Positions 6,347-12,790 of a stretch of 12,790 bases of DNA are shown piece by piece; the first letter of the stretch is position 1; each line of letters opens with the position of its first letter. The DNA is from Actinomycetota bacterium (GTDB lineage: Bacteria; Actinomycetota; Thermoleophilia; Gaiellales; Gaiellaceae). The position numbers and the translations under genes were made by a program. The stretch lies in contig VGCB01000017.1 of the NCBI GenBank assembly GCA_016870235.1, positions 1 to 12,790 of the forward strand, read 5' to 3'. The notes under the pieces were generated by a model that worked only from the letters and a program-made list of their open reading frames with translations, was not told where the DNA came from and ran no database searches.

Positions 6347-8578
6347 TCACGAGGCGAGCATGCGCTCGAGCAGGGTCTGCGCGCCGCGCTTGTCGAGGTG
6401 CTCGTTGAGGTTCCCGCACTTCGGGCTCTGCACGCAGGACGGGCACCCGGCCTTGCACGGGCAGCCCGCGAGCATCCGGGCCGTGTCGTGCGCCCAGTCC
6501 TCGAACCGCTCGAAGCCCCGCTCGACGATGCCGATGCCGCCGGCGTGACCGTCGTGGACGAAGATCGTCGGCAGCCCGGTCTGCGTGTGGAGGTTCGTCG
6601 AGAGACCGCCGATGTCCCAGCGGTCGCACATCGCCCAGAGCGGGAGGATCGCGATCAGGCTGTGCTCGGCTGCGTGCAGCGACGAGATCAGCAGCGGCAT
6701 CGTCTCGAGCCCCTCCAGCAGCTCCTCCGCCGGCGAGAACCAGATGGCCTCCGTCTCGAACGACGTCTCCGGCATCAGCATCGGCACCACCTCGATCGTG
6801 GAGCCGTCGGCGATCGTCTTGCGCTGGTACGCGATCACCTGCTCGACGACGGAGATCTGCCCGAACACGAGCTCGACGCCGCAGACGCGGCGTGTCTCGA
6901 GCGGCGTCTCGATCGCCGTCTCCGTCTCCTTCTTCGCCTGCGTGTACCAGTCGGCGGCGATCGGGCGGACGACGGCGTGCGCGGCGACGAGGTCGAGCTC
7001 CTCGACGTGGTACTGCTCGCCGAGGTGGAGGTAGATGGCGCCGGGGTGCACGGTGGCGTAGGCGCGCTCGCGCTCGACCTGGCCGAGGACGCCGCCGGTC
7101 TCGCCGTCGACGATCACGATCGCGTCGGTGCCGCCCGAGCGCAGCGAGATCCGGGCGGCGGGATGGTCGCGCCCCTTCCAGACGTAGCCGGCGGCGGTGC
7201 GCTCGAGCTCGGGGAGCAGCGCCGCACGGTCGAGCGCCTCGGGGCCGAGGATCTCCGCGTCGTCGGCGGTGAGCGGGCCCTCGAACGCGGCGGCGAGGAC
7301 GTGCTGGTCGAGGATGCGCGGGTTCGCGTGGTCGAGGATCGCCGCCTCGACGCGCCGCGAGAGGAGCGCCTCGGGCTCCCGCATGAAGAACTGGTCGAGT
7401 GCGTCGTCGGTCGCGATCAGCACGGCCGCGCCCGTGCCACGCCGGCCGGCGCGGCCCCACTGCTGCCGCAGCGAGGCGACGGTGCCGGGGAACCCGACCG
7501 AGATCGCGCAGTCGAGCAGCCCGATGTCGATCCCGAGCTCGAGCGCCTCGGTCGCCGTGACGCCGAGGAGCTCGCCGCCCACGAGCCGCTCCTCGATCGA
7601 GCGGCGCTGCGCCGGCGTGTAGCCGGCCCGGTAGGGCGCGAGCCTCCGCGCCGTCGAGGGGTCGACGCGCTGCGCCGTGAAGCGGTGGATCAGCTCGGCC
7701 GCCTTCCGGCTCTTCGTGAAGCAGATCGTTCGGAGCCCGCGCTCGACGAGCCCGGCCATCAGCAGCGACGCCTCGCCGAGCGCGCTCGCGCGCGTCCCCA
7801 GCTCCTCGTCGGTCAGCGGCGGGTTCCACAGCACGATCTCCCGCTCCGCGCGCGGTGACGTGTCGACGTCGGCGATCGTCGCCGACCGGCCGGTGAGCGA
7901 GCGGGCGAGGTCGGCCGGGTTCGCGATCGTCGCCGTCGCGAGCAGCAGCTGCGGGTCGGCGCCGTAGGCCCGCGCGAGCCGCCGCAGCCGCCGCAGCACG
8001 TTCGCGACGTGCGAGCCGAAGACGCCGCGGTAGACGTGCGCCTCGTCGACGACGACGTAGCGGAGGTTGTGGAGCACGTCGCCCCAGCGGTCGTGGTGGG
8101 GGAGGATCCCGATACTCAGCATGTCGGGGTTCGTGAGGATGACGTTGGCGGTGCGCCGGATCTGCCGTCGCGTCTCCGTCGGCGTGTCGCCGTCGTAGAT
8201 CGCCGGGCGCAGAGCGTCGACCCCGTACGCGGCGAGCGAACGGGCCTGATCCTGGGCGAGCGCCTTCGTCGGATAGAGGAAGAGCGCCCGCGCGTGCCGG
8301 TCGCGCGCGATCGCATCGAGCACGGGGAGCGCGAACGCGAGCGACTTCCCCGACGCCGTCCCGGTCGTGACGACGACGTCCTCGCCTCGTGCGGCGGCGT
8401 CCCACGCGTTCGCCTGATGGTGGTAGAGGGTCGAGATCCCGCGCGCGGCGAGCGCCTGTGCGACCGCCGGAGCGAGATCCGGCGGCAGCGGGACGGTGCG
8501 ACCGGCGCGCGCAGGCTCGATCGTGGCGTGTGCCACGTCGTCGCCGGAGAGGATGGGCGCCCAGGCGGTCGCGGTCAC
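6347..8578 (-). CDS. MrfA/SftH-type DEAH-box DNA helicase with DUF1998 zinc domain
   Basis: Superfamily 2 helicase of 743 residues, close in size to B. subtilis MrfA (YprA; mitomycin-lesion repair) and related to mycobacterial SftH, a 3'-5' ssDNA translocase. Motifs in order: Walker A GTASGKS (73-79), PTKALAQDQ (103-111), DEAH (178-181), ATAT (214-217), TKSRKAAELIHRF (288-300), TATEALELGIDIG (341-353), QQWGRAGRRG (372-381). The C-terminal DUF1998-type region ends in a cysteine cluster, CPCKAGCPSC with a further C at 721 (residues 706-721), expected to bind zinc. It follows the NTF2-like gene by 12 bases; the GTG at 8578 is the only possible start, since a stop lies shortly upstream in frame. 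The role in repair of crosslinks or bulky lesions is inferred from the family. No MrfB-like nuclease is beside it. Confidence 0.93.
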   Translation of the reverse strand: MTATAWAPILSGDDVAHATIEPARAGRTVPLPPDLAPAVAQALAARGISTLYHHQANAWDAAARGEDVVVTTGTASGKSLAFALPVLDAIARDRHARALFLYPTKALAQDQARSLAAYGVDALRPAIYDGDTPTETRRQIRRTANVILTNPDMLSIGILPHHDRWGDVLHNLRYVVVDEAHVYRGVFGSHVANVLRRLRRLARAYGADPQLLLATATIANPADLARSLTGRSATIADVDTSPRAEREIVLWNPPLTDEELGTRASALGEASLLMAGLVERGLRTICFTKSRKAAELIHRFTAQRVDPSTARRLAPYRAGYTPAQRRSIEERLVGGELLGVTATEALELGIDIGLLDCAISVGFPGTVASLRQQWGRAGRRGTGAAVLIATDDALDQFFMREPEALLSRRVEAAILDHANPRILDQHVLAAAFEGPLTADDAEILGPEALDRAALLPELERTAAGYVWKGRDHPAARISLRSGGTDAIVIVDGETGGVLGQVERERAYATVHPGAIYLHLGEQYHVEELDLVAAHAVVRPIAADWYTQAKKETETAIETPLETRRVCGVELVFGQISVVEQVIAYQRKTIADGSTIEVVPMLMPETSFETEAIWFSPAEELLEGLETMPLLISSLHAAEHSLIAILPLWAMCDRWDIGGLSTNLHTQTGLPTIFVHDGHAGGIGIVERGFERFEDWAHDTARMLAGCPCKAGCPSCVQSPKCGNLNEHLDKRGAQTLLERMLAS

Positions 8579-8594
8579 GCGGTCACGCCGTCAT
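8571..8594 (-). repeat. 8-bp tandem repeat carrying staggered start/stop codons
   Basis: On the - strand three 8-base units run ATGACGGC, GTGACCGC, GTGACCGC. Each contains a start codon overlapping a TGA. The first TGA is the stop of the NTF2-like gene; the third GTG is the helicase start. The first two starts open only three-codon frames. The arrangement may favour termination-reinitiation, and repeat slippage would move the helicase start. Confidence 0.6.
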
Positions 8595-8989
8595 GCGGCC
8601 GAGCCATCGGGCGGGCCCGCCGGACGAAAGCCCGCGCACGAGAGGTTGAGCGCGCTGATCCTCCCCGACTCCACGGTCGCGTACGCCGTGTGCTCGTTCT
8701 CCTGCGGGCCCTTCTCCGGGTCGCGCCCGCGAAACCAGTACCGCACGCGGACACGGTCGGCGATCGGCGTCGCGTCGGCCTCCACGACCTCGAAGCCGGC
8801 GAGCGGCTCGAGCCAGTAGCGGTAGCGGTCGGCGATCGCCTCAGGGCCGTGCTCCTCGCGGAGCTGGTGCGGCGTCAGCGCACGTAGCACGGCGCCGGGG
8901 CCGAAGCAGGCGGCGATCCGGTCGCCGTCTCGCGCGCGGATCCCCTCCAGGAGCGCTCTGCAGGGAGTCGGGTCGACCCCGACCGTCAC
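8591..8989 (-). CDS. NTF2/SnoaL-like domain protein
   Basis: A 132-residue protein with the layout of the NTF2-like (SnoaL/limonene-epoxide-hydrolase) superfamily: N-terminal helix CRALLEGIRARDGDRIAACF, then PGAVLRALTP, a helical GPEAIADRYRYWLEP, and strands FEVVEADATPIADRVRVRYWFRGRD, ENEHTAYATVESGRISALN and a C-terminal CAGFRP. These folds serve as small cone-shaped enzymes or binding modules; no catalytic residues can be named with confidence. The GTG at 8989 overlaps the thioredoxin stop as GTGA (8989-8986), so the two proteins are probably made together. The family assignment is from pattern only. Confidence 0.82.
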   Translation of the reverse strand: MTVGVDPTPCRALLEGIRARDGDRIAACFGPGAVLRALTPHQLREEHGPEAIADRYRYWLEPLAGFEVVEADATPIADRVRVRYWFRGRDPEKGPQENEHTAYATVESGRISALNLSCAGFRPAGPPDGSAA

Positions 8990-9303
8990 AGATGCGGCTC
9001 CAGCGACTGCTCGTAGCGCTTCCTCGGCTGCGCCCCGACGACCGTCGCCCGCTGCTCGCCGGCGGCGAACACGATCACCGTCGGGATCGAGAGGACGCCG
9101 AACCGCGAGGGAGTGCCGAGGTTGGCGTCGATGTCGATCCGCACGAGTCGCACGCGCTCGGCGTGGACAGTCGCGAGCTCGACGAGGTGCGGCTCGATCG
9201 CCTTGCACGGCTTGCACGAGGGCGCCGTGAAGTGGGCGATCACCGTCGTCGTGCTCTCGAGGACGATCTCGTCGAACGTCGCGTCGGTCACCTCGATGAA
9301 CAC
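8986..9303 (-). CDS. Thioredoxin-family protein (CKPC active site)
   Basis: A single thioredoxin domain of 105 residues, the usual thioredoxin length. The active site is APSCKPC (C30 and C33) in place of the common WCGPC: the tryptophan is a serine and the glycine a lysine, so redox potential and partner may differ from housekeeping thioredoxin. The cis-proline loop SIPT (P74) and the strand VIVFAAGEQ are present. There is no signal peptide, so it is cytoplasmic. The GTG at 9303 has no Shine-Dalgarno sequence but has a TACCGT box 6 bases before it, suggesting leaderless expression. The gene starts 33 bases after ppm1 and overlaps the NTF2-like gene by 4 bases. It is a thiol-disulfide oxidoreductase; the substrate is unknown. 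Confidence 0.9.
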   Translation of the reverse strand: MFIEVTDATFDEIVLESTTTVIAHFTAPSCKPCKAIEPHLVELATVHAERVRLVRIDIDANLGTPSRFGVLSIPTVIVFAAGEQRATVVGAQPRKRYEQSLEPHL

Positions 9304-9309
9304 CGTGCA

Positions 9310-9315
9310 ACGGTA
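9310..9315 (-). promoter_or_regulatory. -10 box (TACCGT) of a probable leaderless thioredoxin transcript
   Basis: On the - strand TACCGT (9315-9310) matches TANNNT and ends exactly 6 bases before the GTG at 9303, the same geometry as the box before the TIGR00725 gene. A weak -35-like CTGACG lies 19 bases upstream, across the ppm1 stop codon. It would drive thioredoxin, the NTF2-like gene and probably the helicase. Confidence 0.5.
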
Positions 9316-9336
9316 TCTGCGTCGGTGCCCGCTGCG

Positions 9337-10062
9337 TCAGAGCCGCCCGCGGAACGCGGCGAGCCGGAGGAGCGGCACCCGCCAGATCGCCTCCGCGACG
9401 ACGGCCCGGCTCATCTTCGAGCCGCCCACCAGCCGGTCGGTGAAGACGATCGGCACCTCCGCCACCCGGAAACCGCGGCGCAGGGCGCGGTAGGTGATCT
9501 CGATCTGGAAGGCATAGCCGCGTGTCGCGACCGCGTCCAGGTCGATCGTCTCGAGCACCACGCGTCGGAAGCACTTGAACCCACCCGTGAGGTCGGCGAC
9601 GGCGACGCCGAGGACAGCGCGCGCGTACAGCGAGCCGCCCCGGGAGATGAGGCGCCGGGCGAGGCCCCAGTTGCGGGTGCCCCCGCCCGGGACGTAGCGG
9701 GAGCCGAGAGCGAGGTCGGCGCCGTCGCACGCGGCGACGAGTCGCGGCAGATCCGCCGGATCGTGCGAGAAGTCGCAGTCGATCTCGGCGACGAGCTCCG
9801 CGCCCTCGGCGAGCGCCCAGCGGAACCCGGCGAGATAGGCGCGACCGAGGCCTTCCTTCGCCTCGCGATGGAGGACGTGCAGCCACGGCCGCTCCCGTGC
9901 GAGCCCGTCGGCGAGCCGGCCGGTGCCGTCGGGAGAGCCGTCGTCGATCACGAGCACGCGGTCGTGCTCGATGTCGATCACGCGCTCGAGCGCCTCGACC
10001 ATCGGCCCGATGTTCTCGCGCTCGTCGTACGTCGGGAGGCAGACGACGAGGCGGGGCGGCAC
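9337..10062 (-). CDS. ppm1: Polyprenol monophosphomannose synthase (GT2)
   Basis: A 241-residue GT-A glycosyltransferase of family 2, of the dolichol/polyprenol-phosphate mannosyltransferase type. It moves mannose from GDP-mannose to a polyprenyl phosphate at the inner face of the membrane, feeding lipoglycan or protein O-mannosylation. Visible: VVCLPTYDERENI (6-18), VLVIDDGSPDGT (36-47), the metal-binding region EIDCDFSHDP (DxD at 95-97), ALGSRYVPGGGTRNWG, LTGGFKCFRR, and the acceptor-side VGGSKMS near 211-217. There are no membrane helices, so it is the soluble catalytic form without a GtrA or Lnt domain. The GTG at 10062 immediately precedes the first conserved strand. Another sugar donor cannot be excluded by sequence alone. 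Confidence 0.9.
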   Translation of the reverse strand: MPPRLVVCLPTYDERENIGPMVEALERVIDIEHDRVLVIDDGSPDGTGRLADGLARERPWLHVLHREAKEGLGRAYLAGFRWALAEGAELVAEIDCDFSHDPADLPRLVAACDGADLALGSRYVPGGGTRNWGLARRLISRGGSLYARAVLGVAVADLTGGFKCFRRVVLETIDLDAVATRGYAFQIEITYRALRRGFRVAEVPIVFTDRLVGGSKMSRAVVAEAIWRVPLLRLAAFRGRL

Positions 10063-10298
10063 GCGGGGCAGTGTGCCTGCAGGGCGGGTCGTACGGGGGC
10101 GGCTCGGTCGGCGGCGTGGCGGCGCCTGCGCTCGCCATCGGTCGACCCGTCAGTGGCGCTCGCGCCCGCGTCGAGCGGGCCCACGGCACCCACGGCCCCC
10201 ACCCGGTGAATCGCCGTCCCAATCCCTCCCGTGTTGGACCCGGCACCGTGCTGGACCAGCACCCCCCAAGGGGGGCGACGAGGCCCCCAGCGCGAACG
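10063..10298. other. Divergent intergenic region
   Basis: No protein family is recognisable in any frame between the ppm1 start and the polX remnant, and no tRNA-like T-arm is seen. It contains a short direct repeat CCCACGGC (10180-10187 and 10189-10196) and the inverted repeats described at 10248-10275. It should hold the ppm1 promoter, but I see no clear TANNNT box at leaderless spacing there (CACACT is the nearest and is poor). Confidence 0.5.
10248..10275. repeat. Two adjacent inverted repeats upstream of polX
   Basis: GTGCTGG-A-CCAGCAC (10248-10262) is a perfect 7-base dyad around one A. It abuts a C6-AA-G6 dyad (10262-10275). Tight centre-to-centre symmetry suits a dimeric protein-binding site better than an RNA hairpin. 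Function is unknown. Confidence 0.45.
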
Positions 10299-11501
10299 AT
10301 GCCAGTCGTCGTGTTGCGGGGGTGTCGCAGAACTGCTCCAACGTCGTTCCGGTCGCGTCCTGCGCACCGGCGCGCCGCCACGCGCATCCGCGAGAGCGGC
10401 GCCTCGGTGGCCGAGCTCGCCGTCGCCGGGAAGGCGAAGGAGCTGCAGGGGATCGGCAAGACGATCGAGCAGAAGATCGTCGAGACCGGCGAGATGGAGG
10501 CGCTCGCGAAGCGGGCGAAGGAGGTGCCGCCGGAGGTCGTCGCGTTCCTGCGCCTGCCGGGGCTCGGGCCGAAGACCGCGGCACGGATCTGGGTCGAGCT
10601 CGGCGTTACCACGCTCGCCGAGCTCGAGGAGGCGGCGTCGGAAGGGCGCTTGCGGGCGCTGCAGGGGCTGGGGGCGAAGAGCGAGGAGAAGATCCTGAAG
10701 GCGCTGCGGGAGGGCGCGGGCGCGTCGGCGCCGATCCGGAGCCTGCTCGGCGACGGGCTCCCCGTTCTCCGTGAGGCGATCGAGGCCCTGCGCGCGCATC
10801 CGGCGGCCGTCGACGTCTCGGAGGCCGGTAGCGCGCGCCGCCGGCGCGAGACCTTCCGCGATCTCGACGTGATCGCGACGGCGAGCGACCCGCCCGCGCT
10901 CACCGCGCACTTCGTCGGGCTGCCCTGGGTGCAGGAGGTCGCCGCGCACGGCGACACGAAGGCGACCGTGATCACGCAGCAGGGGTTCCGGCTCGACCTC
11001 CGCGTCGTGCCGCCCGAGTGCTACGGCGACCTCCTCCAGCACTTCACCGGCTCGAAGGAGCACAACGTCGCGCTGCGCGAGGAGGCGCAGCGGCGCGGCC
11101 TCTCCGTCTCCGAGTACGGGGTGACCGTGGTCGAGACCGGTGAGGTGCGCACGTTTCGCGACGAGCACGCGCTGTATGCCTTCCTCGGCTACCAGTACAT
11201 CCCGCCCGAGCTCCGCGAGAACGCCGCCGACCTCGTCGGCGAGCTGCACTGCCACTCGACGTGGTCGTCCGACGGCCGGGACTCGATCGAGGCGATGGCC
11301 CGCGCCGCCATCGCCCGCGGCTACCGCTACCTCGCGGTCACCGACCACTCGCACTACCTCCGCGACGGCCGGCTCGAAGCGCAGTGGGAGGAGATCGCGG
11401 AGCTCGAGCGCACGCTGGCGCCGTTCCGCGTGCTCCGAGGGATCGAGGCCAACATCCGCGCGGACGGGAAGCTCGACGTCCCCGACGACGTGCTCGCGCT
11501 A
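10299..11501 (+). pseudogene. polX: DNA polymerase/3'-5' exonuclease PolX, damaged at both ends
   Basis: Family X repair polymerase with a PHP nuclease domain. Homology starts near 10357 at RRAATRIRESGASVAELA; the usual first 20 or so residues (EVAxxLEExADLLEL-type helix) are not found in frame. Then HhH repeats LQGIGKTIEQKI and LPGLGPKTAARIW, with a probable small deletion before ETGEMEAL; the catalytic FRDLDVIA (two Asp); the third Asp in LDLRVVPPE; FTGSKEHNVALR; and the PHP start GELHCHSTWSSDG, VTDHSHYL, LRGIEANIRADG. Homology ends after LDVPDDVLAL, so roughly the last 100 residues of PHP with the remaining metal ligands are gone. The frame stays open to 11714, but those residues are MFS-gene sequence read out of frame. 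The ATG at 10299 is only a nominal start. Intact PolX is about 570 residues. Confidence 0.85.
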
Positions 11502-11533
11502 CGACCGCTACGCGAGCAGGGACGAGGGAGCCG
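11502..11533 (+). other. Junction between truncated polX and truncated MFS gene
   Basis: These 32 bases match neither the expected continuation of the PolX PHP domain nor clearly the N-terminus of the MFS transporter. The two partners meet in different frames (PolX in the frame of 10299, MFS one base shifted), so no fusion protein results. There are no terminal repeats or transposase traces at the join. Confidence 0.6.
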
Positions 11534-12775
11534 CTCCGCGGACGGCTCGGCGACCGGCTCGGACGCAGGCGCCTCTTCTTCGCCGGCCTCGTCGTCTTCA
11601 CGATCGGCTCGCTGCTCTGCGGCCTCGCGTGGTCCGAGGCCGCCCTCGTCGTCGCGCGGGGTCTTCAGGGCCTGGGGGCCGCGCTCGTCTCGCCATCCGC
11701 GCTCGCGATCCTGACGACGACCTTCCGCGAGGGCCGCGACCGGAACATCGCTCTCGGGGTGTGGGGCGCCACGGGCGGCTTCGGCGCCGCTGCCGGCGTC
11801 CTCTTCGGGGGGATCCTCACCGACCTCCTCTCGTGGGAGTGGATCTTCTTCGTCAACATCCCGGTCGGTCTGATCGGCCTTGCGCTGACGCCGCTCTGGA
11901 TCGACGACAGCCGCGACGAGACGGCGCGGACGTTCGACGTGCCGGGCGCGACGCTGATCACGTCGTCGCTGATCGTCCTCGTGCTCGGGATCACGCAGGC
12001 GAACGAGTGGGGCTGGGGGTCGGCCACCACCTGGCTCGTGTTCGCCGGCGCTGCCGCGCTCTTCGTGCTCTTCCTCGGCTGGGAGTCGCGCCAGGCGGCG
12101 CCGCTCGTGCCCGCCTCGATCTTCCGCGTGCGCACGGTGCTCGGCGCCAACATCGCGGGGTTCATCCTGGCGACCGCCCTCTTCAGCATGTTCCTGATGC
12201 TGACCCTCTACATGCAGCAAGTCCTCGGGATGACGCCGCTCAAGACGGGCCTCGGGTACCTCGCGGTCGCCGGCACCGCCATCGTGTGGGCCAACGTCGG
12301 AGCGTTCCTCGTCAACCGGGTCGGGGCCAAGTGGGTGATCGCGGCCGGGATGTCGCTGATGACGGTCGGGATGATCCTGTTCACGCAGGTGTCGGTCGGA
12401 GGCTCGTACGCGGCCGACCTGCTGCCGGGGTTCCTCGTGATCGGGATCGGGATGCCGTTCTGCTACGTCGGCGTCGCCATCGCGGCCGTCGCCGGGGTCA
12501 GCGCGCAGGAGGCAGGGCTTGCGTCGGGTCTCTACAACACGACGCAGCAGATCGGCGGCGCGCTCGGGATCGCGATCCTGTCCGCCGTCGCGACGTCGGT
12601 GACGCGCGGCGCGCTCGGCTCCGGCGACGCGCAGGCGCAGGCAGCGGTCGACGGCTTCCGCGCGGCCTTCTGGGTCGGCGTCGCCGTGACTGCGATCGGC
12701 GTCGCGGCCTCGCTCTACTTCATCCGATCCCGCGATCTCGACGCGGTGGTCGAGTCGACGCCCGCTCCCGCCTGA
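11534..12775 (+). pseudogene. MFS drug exporter of DHA2 (EmrB/QacA) type, 5'-truncated
   Basis: Proton-driven multidrug efflux permease. Homology begins at LRGRLGDRLGRRRLFF, which is motif A in the loop between helices 2 and 3; helices 1 and 2 with the DHA2 N-terminus are absent. The remaining sequence looks intact: helix 3 FAGLVVFTIGSLLCGLA, motif B LVVARGLQGLGAALVSP, motif C-like GATGGFGAAAGVLFGG, SWEWIFFVNIPVG, and later helices through GAFLVNRVGAKWVIAAG and GLASGLYNTTQQIGGALG to the TGA ending at 12775. About 12 of 14 helices remain. The frame is open upstream to 11261, but that part overlaps PolX coding sequence in another frame and is not transporter. No start codon lies near the homology start, so a functional product is unlikely. 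Confidence 0.88.
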
Positions 12776-12790
12776 CCGGGCTGGCGGGCC

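Noticed and set aside
10063..10298. tRNA, small RNA gene or CRISPR repeats in the divergent gap
   Set aside because: No T-arm consensus, no cloverleaf, and only two copies of an 8-base direct repeat; not enough for any such call.
8591..10975. A 794-residue - strand frame running through the NTF2-like gene, ppm1 and antisense to polX
   Set aside because: Only the last 132 residues are protein-like; the rest is shadow translation of ppm1 and polX. The GTG at 8989 overlapping the thioredoxin stop is the sensible start.
10299..11714. PolX-MFS fusion protein
   Set aside because: The two homologies are in different frames, so the PolX frame reads MFS DNA as nonsense; no fused product is encoded.

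Overview
The window is very GC-rich, with codons ending mostly in G/C, frequent GTG starts and tight gene packing. Together with the gene set (LigD, an ECF42-type sigma factor with DGPF proteins, a polyprenol-phosphomannose synthase), this suggests a high-GC Actinomycetota chromosome. Thermoleophilia-like affiliation is possible but is a guess. There are no tRNA or rRNA genes, no CRISPR array, and no insertion sequence that I can recognise.

Left part, + strand (1-2876): the 3' portion of ligD (NHEJ ligase/polymerase, PE-Lig-Pol order, 5' end outside the window), then a small Rossmann-fold LOG/TIGR00725-family protein. Between them on the - strand lies a decayed piece of an isocitrate lyase/PEP mutase-family gene.

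Middle, - strand (2909-10062), in transcription order: ppm1-like glycosyltransferase, thioredoxin-like protein, NTF2/SnoaL-like protein (4-bp overlap), MrfA/SftH-type DEAH helicase, two YCII/DGPF proteins (ATGA overlap), an ECF42-type sigma factor, and the soluble transhydrogenase sthA. The two DGPF genes and the sigma factor form a classical ECF42 locus. Just upstream is a sequence, TGTCGA-N17-CGTC, that matches the ECF42 target promoter as I recall it, so the locus is probably autoregulated. The sigma factor is frameshifted by an apparent 1-base deletion.

Right part, + strand (10299-12775): a damaged polX (family X DNA polymerase; no recognisable N-terminus, PHP domain cut short) runs out of frame into a DHA2-type MFS exporter that lacks its first two membrane helices. 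The junction is at about 11502-11533. It is either a real deletion/recombination scar or a mis-assembly.

Themes: DNA repair functions (LigD, MrfA-like helicase, PolX) and redox functions (SthA, thioredoxin) sit close together. Two genes (TIGR00725 and thioredoxin) have a TANNNT -10 box exactly 6 bases before the start codon, suggesting leaderless transcripts. Four of the twelve protein-coding loci are broken. The best candidate for a complete regulatory system is the ECF42-DGPF unit with its own promoter. I did not find a convincing wholly new system.
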